DNA from: Turritopsis dohrnii
Lineage: Eukaryota; Cnidaria; Hydrozoa; Anthoathecata; Oceaniidae
Length of the DNA stretch: 64,000 nucleotides
Direction: 5' to 3'
NCBI GenBank assembly: GCA_027922465.2
Contig: BQMF02000296.1
Location: 310,001 to 374,000, forward strand
The position numbers were made by a program, and so were the translations under genes. The notes under the pieces were generated by a model. The model was not told the origin of the DNA and did not search any database. It saw nothing but the letters and a program-made list of their open reading frames with translations. Of the stretch, positions 10,601 through 22,600 are shown piece after piece. Position 1 is the stretch's first letter. Each line of letters begins with the position of its first letter.

Positions 10601-13600
10601 TATATAAAAAAAAAACGATGTAGCTGAAAGACCCATCAGCAACTTTGATATTTTAATGGTTAAGTAAGCTGCACATTTCTAAACTAGGTGAGTAAAATAT
10701 ACTTAATTAGCCTTTTTACATTTTAATATCTAATTTATTGTCATAACTATTTTCAGCCAGTCAAATAACTTGATCTGTAAATTACACTGTTCTTCTTAGC
10801 ATAAGCTTATTATGGTGTAAATTGACTGTTTCCATAGTTCAAACATTACAAAAGCAAATCCATATGCTAAACATATAGGTTTGGACTAGCTTATTCACCT
10901 AATTAAGCAAATCTACATAATAACTTCAAAGTTTAAAAGCAATAAATATCATTATAAAGTTATCTATAATGGTAATAGAAGTAAAATAAACCCAAACGGT
11001 TTTTAGAATAAACTAAAATAGTGAACTACTAATGTGACTTCATGAGCAACCAGCTAATGGCGGTAATAGTTTTAGCTTTCTTAAATTATAATTAAAAGCT
11101 TACTGTTCTAAGCAATGTTGAGATAAATGGACTTTTTCTATCAAGATATTAAATGGAATTATTATTAAAGAACATATAATTATGTTCCAAGCATGTGATT
11201 TGAGCTATGTAAGATTATTGAATGTGGGATTTTTCAGTTTCATTTCCTATGAGTAGAACTGATAATGCATAGGTTTGTTATTTTGTATATCATTTTGATT
11301 TTGTTCAATATGTATATAATATTAATTTTAGAACTGCCAGTGTTATTTCGTAAAAGACGAGCTATTAAGCCAACTTGCTCTAAGAAGTGTTCGTTTGGTG
11401 CTCATTGTGATATACATCCATACACAGGCCGCGAGTTCTGCTCTTGTCATAAGATTTATTGCACTAGAGAATATGACCCCGTTTGTGCAACAGATGGTTA
11501 TACATACCCTAATGAGTGTGTGATGAGACATAATGGCTGTATCAAACAAAGGAGGAAAACAATTGACTACCGGGGTGTCTGTAGTAAGTATATTACTCAC
11601 ATTAAAGGGACATTACATTTTGTTTTTAAAGTAGGAAATTCAACTTCAAGTTCAATTGTTCTACATTTTGTTTTTTTTGGTGTTTACAAAAAATGTTCAG
11701 ATTTGCTATAAATATTTACTGACATTTTACCATGTTTATGATGATCAGTAGTGATTAATTTATTATAATTAACCTCCTAATAAAGGGTGAGACTTCAGTC
11801 CTATTAATAAAAAAACTTTAAGAAGAAACATGTAATGTTCATAAATTGTGATCATTTTCTATTAATGCATTGTTAGATTGAAATAGATTTAAAAAGGATT
11901 TAAAATTATTAAAAGAAAACTGATAAACAAAAAAATAGTAAAAGTTGTTGTTGAAAAAATGATGTTGATATATATATTAAGCTAGCCTTTATTTACTAGA
12001 TGTGTTTAACTGCAAAGACTTGAAAAAAGCTGGATATGCCTCACTTGATGGGGAGTATTTCTTCAATCCAGTGAAGTCATGTAACTATCCCATCAAAGTT
12101 TATTGTCATGGAATGGACACCGATTCTCCAACAGATTACATTACTCTTCCTAGTGGGCCAGTCAATAATTTTGCAATCGTATACAATAAACGTATGCCAT
12201 ATGAGAACAAGGATGAGTGTAGCAGCAAACCAAGTAGCATCTTATACAGCAAGTCCGGAGAAACAAGGTTTAATAAGGCAAGTGATCTAATGTAATATAT
12301 TATAGATGTTAAAAATAACATGATGTTATTGAATCCTAGAATTTTCCTCATTAGGTAAAGGTTGACTTTAAAACAATGACTATTATAACAGATGACTATG
12401 AATTTGCAGAGAGTCACTCAAGTGGTGTTCCTGTTCCATACGGTACTGCTGGTGATTGCTTTTCAGCAAGTGTTGATGCTCTCTGTCGAAAGGGATCGTT
12501 CATGATTGACTTGAGTGGCACAGGTTTAAAAATTAAGAAAAGTGTAAGATGGATCATCAATTCAGATACAGAAGGAACTCAGGTAGCTGCTTACAAAAAT
12601 GAGAGGAGTTTGAAAATCTCCGCAAAATGTGGTGGTTGGTGTGGAAAGTGCTTTCCTACACCGAGTTTGCAACTTCAACTTAATCAATGCAATGTCAAAA
12701 TTGGTAAGACATTTATCTACTATCAGTAACTGATTAATTACAAGATGGGTTCCAATGTAGCCCTGTTGTTTTTTTATTTTTTTTATTTTTTATTTTGCTA
12801 GTTGTTTCTATACTCTTTCTATTCTATTTTTAATGCTTTGAAGCTCAAATCTAATATACTATTATTTAATATATTAAGAGGTATAATCAGATATTTCTGT
12901 TATAGATCCATGTACTGGTGTAACGTGTCCACGTTATGGTGTTTGCAAAGAATCAGGAGAGAGTTTTAAATGTGTATGCAATGTGAAATGTAATCGGAAC
13001 TATTCGCCAGTTTGTGGAGATGATGGAAAGACATACAGTAATGAATGTATGATGAAGCTTGCATCTTGTGAATCTAAGAAATTTATTCGGGTTTTGTCTG
13101 TTGGAAAATGCAGTAAGTATCAATCATATGTTATACCTGTGAAATAATTAATCATTGTTCAGAACATTTTGATCATACCATGGTGTTTCCCTCTATAGAT
13201 ATTGGACCATGTTTTCAAAAGGTTTGCCCTTATTATGCTTTATGTGAAGTAAAGCAACAAGTGGCAAGATGTATCTGCCCAACACGATGTGAAAAGATCT
13301 TTGACCCTGTGTGTGGTTCAAATTTGAAAACATATCAGAATCAATGTTTTTTGAAAGTTCATTCATGCCAGATGAAAACAGAAATTTTATTGAAAAACAA
13401 AGGCTTCTGTCGTAAGTTGTTCGTAGCTGTTAAATATGTCAGGCTATTGCTGACTTAAGACAAGGTGTTTTTGCTACATGTGTCATGTCACATTTCAAAA
13501 ACTCACAGCTTTTCGTAACATGGCTTTTTTGATCATTTTTCTGTATTTTAATGTAAAATTTTAGTCAACCACCTTTTAGAAGGCTTTATACTGCAATTGA

Positions 13601-16600
13601 GTTGAGGAAAAATTATAGTATTACAAGTATTATGAAAAAGGCTAGATTGGAATTATGATTAAACTAAGGCTATTACTTTGTCAAGATTTCACCCAATGGT
13701 TTCTTTTTCACTGTTTTGCCCATTTTGGTACCGAGCATGTGGCAGCAGTTATTACTATAGCAACTGCATCTGTCAATTCGTCCTTTTTTCACATTAAAAT
13801 CACGAGCACTCAATCTATACATTGAACATGTTCTATACATTGAACATGTAAGAAACAAAATGAGTAAAATCTCGCAAGAAGATAAATGTGTGGAAAAAAC
13901 ACATAATGTGTTCCCACCTTGCATTTCTCCTTTTTCATCTTTTGCTAGGTTATGGCCCTAATAAACCATTCAAATTTGATGTTGCTTTTGCTATGGGTGC
14001 ATATGGACCAGATGCAGATATTTTGTTTATGAGGCAGAAGGAATTCATCAATGTTTTTATGGATTCCTTTTTGTATCCCATTGAAAATGAATTTATTAGA
14101 CTAGCTGCTCTAACATATGATCGAAATGCTTACATTGTAAAAAATCTTGATGAGTACTTTGTCACAACATATATACGTAAATATATAAATGACCTACAAC
14201 CATCTAAAAATGGTGCTGCCATTGGACGTGGCATGAATGCTGCAGCAGAGCTGATTTTTCCAAAAGCTCGTGATGATACACTCCGATTCCTGATCTTGTT
14301 TACTGATGCAACTGGATTTGCTGATGAAAACTTAATCTCTCTTGCCAAAAATAAGCTACGAAAACTTGGAGTTGAAGTTATACTAGTAGGTGCCAGTAAT
14401 AAAGCTGTGAAATCAGACATGGTAAAAATGGTGGAAAACACTAACAATATCATCACGGATCTGACATCAAAGAATTTCATGAATGCGTATGTGGATGTGA
14501 TTGAGAAAATATTGGATGGTAATTTATCTTAGTAGCACTTTTTTGTTTGATAGAGAGAAGAAATAAAATGATATAAACATAGTCATTTCTTAAGGACTTA
14601 TTGATGGAATCTATAGTGAAAAATTTCTTGTTATAGCTCGTTGTCATCAACTTAGATGTTCCAAAGGAGAGCAGTGCGATGTGAAAAATTGGAATGAAAT
14701 CAAATGTTCTTGTATTCAACAGTGTTCATACACTTATGAACCGGTATGTGGAACAAATGGAAAGTCTTATGCAAGTGAATGTTTACTTAATCAGGAAGCA
14801 TGTCTTACAAAGTCTGACATTGGTGTTTTCTCAACAGGATACTGTGGTAAAGCATATGTATATATTTTTTTTCATGATGGGAAGTGATACATTTTTGTTG
14901 ATTGCTGTTGATTGTTGTCATTTCTCTTGACCCATGCATAGTTTCATTTCCTTTTAGATATAAGTGCAAAACTTGATCTGGTCTTCGCCCTTGACACATC
15001 TAAAGATATCTCTACAGAGACCATAAGCAAATACAAGCAATATTTAATTAATGTAATCAGTGCTTATGATGTTTCTCCTAGTAAAGTTCGAATTGCCATT
15101 TTTACCTCTAATAGCATTCTGGATTTGGATACTGGTGTAAACAAAGACATCATCATTAACTCTATCAAAAAAATAAAAAAAACAGGTAATATAACAAGGT
15201 TTTTTTCAGATTTGTTCACACAAATCATAAAACTGTAAAGCTAATTTTTTAACATTCCTTTTTACATACTTGTGTAAAATGGTATGACATGTAATTTGTT
15301 TGTATATAACTTATCATGCTTAGGAGGTGTTTACAATCTGGAAAATCAATTGGCTGATATACTTAATAGAGTTTTCTCTTCATCATCAAAGAATACTGGT
15401 GCATTAAAAGAAGTCATTCTTCTCACTCAAAAACAAGATATGAATGATATAAATGTCCAGAATTTCAGGAATATTTTGGATAGGTATCGGAAAAATGGGA
15501 TCAGTCTTAAGTTTGGAATCAATGGTGAAATATCTGAAAAGTTTCGCCGCTTTCTTCTTAATGGACGATTTTCAGACAGCCTTGTCTCCATCAAACATGG
15601 CGAAAACTTTAACAGCTTTGTTAGGCTCAACTTTCTATCTTTTCAAGTATCAGGTATGTCAATAGTGATCATGCAAAAGTTAATTTTGTGCAAGATGGAA
15701 ATTATGAAATATTACTCCATTTTTTAGGTGTGCTTGACATTCTTTTCGTTTTTAATGGTAATTTGCAACCGTCTTTGTATTTACCACAAAAGAATATTGC
15801 CAGAGAAATGTTGGCGTATCTTCCTATATCAAGTGAGGATACAAGGGTTGGTTTAGTAAATTATGGAAAAAATATAAATACTCTGATGAACTTGAGAGAC
15901 ACAACAAATTCTCTTGGGGTATATGATATTCTTAATTCTATTAAAAAGCCGATGAATGGGAATAACATTGGTGGTCTCTTTGCCAAACTTGAGGATATGA
16001 TCACTAAGAATAATGGAGGTCGAACTGATGTTTCAAAAGTGGCAGTTATATTTGCTGATGAAGCATTATTAATCCAATTGCATCAATTTGACAAGGAAGT
16101 GCAAAATTTAAACTCTAAACTAAGATTAGTTTTTGTACTTTCTGGAAATACTATGTCTACAAATGTTATTCCACCAAACCTGAGAAAGTTGATTTCATTT
16201 GTTGCTGTTGATACTCAAAAGAATTTTGATGCTCAAATAACAATTGAGGAGGTTTTAAAGAATCTCAAGCCAAGTAATCATTTGTTTTATTTTATCTAGT
16301 TTTTGTATGGCTCTTTTTGAATCTCTTAAAGCATGTCATTCTACCACCATTATTTGATTATAGATCCCTGTGCAGAAATTGCCTGTGACTATCATAGTGT
16401 TTGTCAAGTTTTTGGCGTTGATAATGCCCACTGCATTTGTCCCACACAATGCGAAAAGAGCTATGCACCCGTTTGTGGAGATGATGGAACCAGTTATCCG
16501 AATGAATGTAGAATGAAAGTAGCAAGTTGTCAACAAAAGAAAGATATTGTAATTTTTCAAGAAGGTTCATGTGGCATTGATGAAAATGTGGACCTTTTCA

Positions 16601-19600
16601 TTTTGTTGGACAATGCGAAAGTTATTGAGCCTAACTTGTTTGATGTCCTAAAGCTGTATGGTAAAGGAATCATAAATGAATACGAGTTTGGTGTGAACAA
16701 CACACGTGGATCATTGATGATATATAATAATCAACCTAATGTTTTGCTTGAAATTGAAAATGGCATAGATAAAAACAGCTTGCTTAAACTGGTTGATTCT
16801 GTGCAGAGTGATAATCATGAAATCCCACGTCTTGATAGAGCATTAACTAAATTATCAGAACTCCTCATATCCCGCTTCAATCTTCAAAAGAGTTACAATG
16901 TTCCAGCAAATGTGATAGTTTTAACAAAAGGTAATGTTTTGATTTACATTGTCATGGATTACAGAAAACTTTGTAGAGTCGCATCCAGACCGAAAATGAT
17001 AATGTTGAAACGTTATGGGCGCCCAAAAAATGTCCCCAAAAAATATCCAAAAGAAAAAATCTGAATTATAAATTCATGAACAAATTGCACAAACATAATT
17101 TAGAACAATACCAAATTAGTTCAAACATAATGTTTAAATTTGTCCGGTCTGTCAAATAGTAATTTAGAGCTTCTCTCTGGTGCAGTTCTAAATTATGCAA
17201 TCCGTAACCAAATTTGAAGTACTTCATAAAACATGCAATTAAGTGATTTTTTGCTTCTTGAAAGTACTAAAATGTCAGAGCATCCTGAAGCATCACAGCT
17301 GACCCAAACCCCCTGCTGAAAATCGATGTCCCCATAAATGATCTGGATGCGACACTGCTTTGTTTTTGTAACTTTTAATTTTCCTGTATAGGAATCTCTT
17401 CTGCGGAGTTGTTGAAAATTAGCCCATTGTTAGATGACATTCAACAGAAAGCTAGATTATACATGATTCTTCTTGATGAAACAAATGGTAATGCATTGAA
17501 AAAGCATTTTACAAACAAGGGTAATTTGTTTTTTGTTGACCCAGTGGAAGGTGAAAATCGAATGGGAAATGTCCTAAAAGAAATTGCAAAATCATCAGGT
17601 ATGAAAGTTCAGCATTTGACTATTTTAGTTAAACCTTTGATAATCAAATAAAATGCAGGGAAAGTAATAAATGAACCTTTTATTATGTAGCTTTGGATGA
17701 ACCGAAAGATCTGGTTTTCTCATTTGGTATTAGTAGCCAACTTGCTCCACAGCATTCAGTGATTGCTAAAAAGGTTGCAAATAACATTATTGATAGCTTG
17801 TCTTTCAATGATGATTTATCTATTGCAGCAGTTAGCTATGGAGAAAAAGCTAGCCTTCTATTTGGTTTTGACCAGCACAACAGTAAAAAGAAAATAATGT
17901 CTTCAATAACAGCTGCAGATTTAGTTCAATCTGGAAATCAACCAGAATCTGCTTTTAAACTTATTTATAAGAACATATTAAAACTTGGAACTGGTTTTCA
18001 CCAAGGCATACCTAAAACAGTTGTATTCATCACTGACAGAATGCCCGAGTATAACATTGAATCGTTTGCAAGAAAACTTTCCAATGCTGGTGTAAAACTT
18101 GTGGCAATAGGTATTGGTAGTTTCATCGAAGAAGCTGACTTGTATCCTTTGACTGGCTTTAAACAGGATGCGGTCATAATGATACGAAACAATAAAGATC
18201 TTGAAAATATGAAATATACAGATGTGGCTTTGCCAGGTTGTTTGTTTGTTTGTTTTTTGAATGCTAAATGGACAAATGTATTAAAATTCTATATGAAATA
18301 TTGCAATTAGCTATGCTGTTTTCAGATAAATGTTTGGGTGTTGATTGTCCATATCATGCAACATGTTCACATAAGCCTGGTGGTAAACAGTCATGTGTGT
18401 GTCCAACATGTCAAAATATCTATGATATGGTATGTTCCAGTGATGGCAAAACATATGGGAGTGAATGTGAAATGAAACGTTATGGCTGCCAACGAAATCA
18501 AACCCTCTTGGTAGTGAAAAAAGAGCCATGTGGTAAGAAGTATATGAAAACAAATTATCTTGAATGTGAAAATGTCTGAGCGTCTGTTTGAATTCATTTT
18601 ATAATTCCCTGTATGGATATTCGAGTAATAACTCAGTGGATTTTCTTTGTAACATGTGAAGAGATTTGGTGTCTTTGATTTATGTTGACCTGCGTTTTGA
18701 GTTACTTTGAACCTGGTATGACTTTGTTACTATTGGTACCTTTTACTTTTAGGAATTGGTTCACCATTAGATATTGTGTTTTTAATTGACAGTTCAGATT
18801 ATGTTTCACCATCGATATGGTCTGAAATCATACGATATGTCCAGATTAAGTTTATGGGTTATCCTTTATCACCTGAAAAAATCAGAGTCGGAGTAGTTAA
18901 TGTTGGAAAGTCAGCTGTTGTTGAAATGTTTCTTGAAGAAGGTACCCAAAAAAGTAAAGCATTAGAAACACTTTACAAAATTTCTCCAATAAAGGGGAAT
19001 AGAAATTTAGTAAATGGGTTTATGAAAGTACAAAGCGTTTTCTCCAATGCAAGGAAGACAGCAGGACGTGTATTGATTGGTATAATTGCTGGACCTGTGG
19101 AAAGGAGAAACATTGATGAAGCAAAACCACTACTTGATAAACTCAAGCTTGAAAATGTAAAAATAGGGATGATTGGGATTGGGGATGATATTGCTGTTGA
19201 TGAGTTGAAGCATTTCACAACTCATACTGATTATGCAGTCAAGATTGAGAATACAGATTCCTTGCCATCTACAATCAATATTATGTCCTCCGTAGCAGGA
19301 GATGCAGCAGGTATGTTCTGCTAGCAATTTCACATTTGTTTGTTAGTTGAGTTTCAGTGGCATTTTACTCTACACTATTACATTGGATTTGTAGGATCCT
19401 AAACAGGTTTAGCCTCTTTGAGCCTCATGCTGGTACAAAGGATGTGCTTATTTCTTGCATGTTTTTGAACTCTGATAGTGCTTTTAATGAAATGTGTATT
19501 TCATTTCAAAATTGTTATAACTTAAAAAGAGTTGAAATTTTATTTTGTTTTAAAGCATCATTAAAAACAAGAGACACATTGCTTGTGTTCATGCCATCAA

Positions 19601-22600
19601 TTTCATCAACAAAAGATTCTGTTCTACTTATGAAACGTGTGGGTGGAGAATTTATAAGCAATTATCCACGTTCCTCTGATGGCGCTCATATAGCAGCTGT
19701 GTCACATGGGAACGAGTTTTTGAGTTGGGATGAAGCACATAGTTTGGATAAAGATGAAGTGTTTAACAGAATTGAAAAGTTCAAAATTCAAATACCACGT
19801 AACAATGACAACACTAAATTGTTGGTCAACAAAGTGGAAGAAATTTTAAAAGTATCACACCAACATGCTGGCGTCACAGCTGTCTTTCTGATTGATGATA
19901 TGCCATCTCGGAATGTTATTCGATATTTTAACTTCATCAATAAGAAATTCAAGGTTGTTATACTGGGATTTGGCCTCAAAATTAACCCTGTTGAACTATT
20001 GAAACAGCTAGATGATGGTATATTGATGAAATATGATCGAAATGCTATTTTTGATGAACTAAATGATGTTTCAAAGTTGGTTTTTCCAGGTAAAAATTGC
20101 TAGTTTTTTTATTATATATTAAGGATGCAATTTGTATAAGAAAGCAGACCAATATTAAAGTTTTCAAGATTGAATATTGTTGAATATTATAAGACAGATC
20201 TTCTATAATAAAATCCAGGAAGTCAATTAAATATTTTAAAGTTTTGTCTCAGTTTTAGTTCTCTGTTTGAACACATATATTTCAAACAATGTTCTTAAAA
20301 ACAGACTTTTATCTAAACAACAAATCTGTTTAATTTTCACCAAACATTATTCATAATATTACCAAACATATAACTTAAAAGACAGTCTGACCTTACTAAC
20401 AGAAACTTACCTCACATCGGTGCTGCATACCTTTTAGATCTCTGTTTGTCTGTGAAATGTGATTGGTATGCAACTTGCTTAGCAAAACTGGACCAAAATA
20501 CTGAATGTATCTGTCCTGTCTGTCCAACCTTGTACAAGCCTGTTTGTGGTGATAATGGACTCACATATAGTAGTCAATGTCACTTGAGAGCTGCTTCATG
20601 CACACAAAAGCGACGTATTAATAAAATTCATGATGGAGTTTGTGGTAAGATAATTGTGATTAACAAAATTATGCTTCTGTTTTTTTTAGTGTTTTGCTGT
20701 ACATGTGTGACATCATGATTATTGTGCATTTTTAGGAGTGCGAAAGACTGCTGATGTAATTTACCTAGTTGATAACTCCAATATGATTTCCAACGAAAAC
20801 ATGAAAAATTTAATCAATGTTGTCAAAACAGATGTTCAGAATTATGACATCAGTGATCAACAAACTCGCATTGCCATTTTACCAACAAGTGGACAGCCTC
20901 AAGTGATCTTAGGTTTAAATGAAGGGAATCTAGTTGATACAGTATATTCTAAACTGCTGACATTGCAGAAAAGTAGCCAATCTGCTAGTATCAAGGAAGG
21001 GTTGAAGCATGTCAATGACGTTGTGTTACGGTCAGTTCGAAATAAGGTACCAGTGGTATTAGTGGTATTCATGACTCAAAAGGCTGATGCTATTGAAGAG
21101 AAACAGATTAAAGCACAAATTGAACTGATAAAACAGAAAGGTGTTTTTGTCATTATTGTGGGTCTCAATGAAGATTCTCTGTCAAAAGGACTCAAAAATC
21201 TCTCAAATGTTATCAATGGTGGTGTAGTGTCAACATCTGAAGATTTGAGTGATTTGGTAGAAAAGTTATCTTTTGCATTGAGTATGGCAACCAGTAAGTT
21301 TTTTTTTTTGAAAATATTTCAATTGACGTCTTTACTAAAAAGATTGCATTAAGCATAATGGTATTTGTCACATTATTAGTGAAACCAACAGCAGTTGATA
21401 TTGGATTTATGTTTGGAGCTGCTACTGACCAACAAATATTCAACTATCAAAAAGAGATCGCACAAAAAATGCTGAATGGGTTTATAATTGACCAAAATGC
21501 TGCTCAGGTGGGATCAATTGTGTATGGTAGAAGTGGAAGCATTGGTTTTAAACTAAATGATTATGAATCTAAAAACAACATCAACAATGCAATCAGTGCT
21601 TTGGCAAATCCTACTTACGGTACATCACTTGATAAAGGATTAGAAGTAGCTGCAGATTTGTTTTCACGTAAAAATGGTGCTCGATTGAGTGTACCGAAAT
21701 CATTGGTAGTTTTTGTTGTTGATAAACAACCACAGATGGAAATTAATAGTGCATTAAATGAACTCAAAAATGTTGAAATTACTGCTGTTGGGATTGGTCA
21801 AAATATTGATGAGGAGGTTCTTCAAAACCTTTCAAGAAATCGTGGAAAATATGTCAGAATCAATTATGAAGCTGATGAAAAAAGTCTTGGTGATTTGATC
21901 AGAAATCTTGTTGATAGTTCCAAGCCAGGTAAATTAACTTTCCCCTTGACAAAAAAAAACTTTTCTCTTGTTCTTTTACCAATAAATCATTGTTTGTTTT
22001 GTTTCTTATAGATCCGTGTCAGAAGATTTCATGTGGAAAATATTCGAAATGTGTCAGAAGACCTGATGATTCAGTTGAATGTGCGTGTATTGTTTGTGAT
22101 GATGATAGAAAATACACTCCTGTATGTGCAAGTAATGGACAAACATTTCCAAGTTCTTGTCAAATGAATTACTACTCCTGTACCAAAAATATAGGCTTAG
22201 CATTATCAAGTAGTGGACCATGCTGTAAGTTCTATCTATATTCTTTGATTGTTATTTGTTAATTAATTTTTATCAGTTTATGCAAATGGTTTTTCTTTTT
22301 CTTTTCTCTTAGCTGTTCATAATGAAGTTGATATATTGTACATGATTGATGGTTCTGCTGGAGTTCCACTGGAAACTTATAATAGCCTTAAGTCTTTTGT
22401 TGAGAATGACATTTCAATGCGAGATTTTTCTGATGACAAAACCAACATAGGTGTTCTTAGCTTTGGCTCTGATGCTGTACTTCATTTAGCACCAAAGAAT
22501 GGCATAAACATACCAGTTGTTAGGTCAACTTTAGGTGCCATGGATCGAGTTAATGGGCAAAGAGCATTAAAGTTTGCATTTGAATACATATTGAACTCGG

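Larger units (their letters stand above)
7637..11331 (+). other. Intron 1 of the giant gene (3.7 kb), rich in foldback elements
   Basis: This is by far the longest intron seen. It carries foldback elements near 8211-8326, 8853-8972, 9222-9382 and 10312-10384, and a short (ATC) run near 7850. I found no exon that completes the NtA domain, but a short one could have been missed. Just before the acceptor an in-frame ATG (11265) opens an alternative hydrophobic N-terminus (see findings). Confidence 0.6.

Noticed and set aside
13673..13924. Minus-strand open frame in the K3-V1 intron
   Set aside because: Contains the translated 18-base duplication; no homology; lies in an intron.
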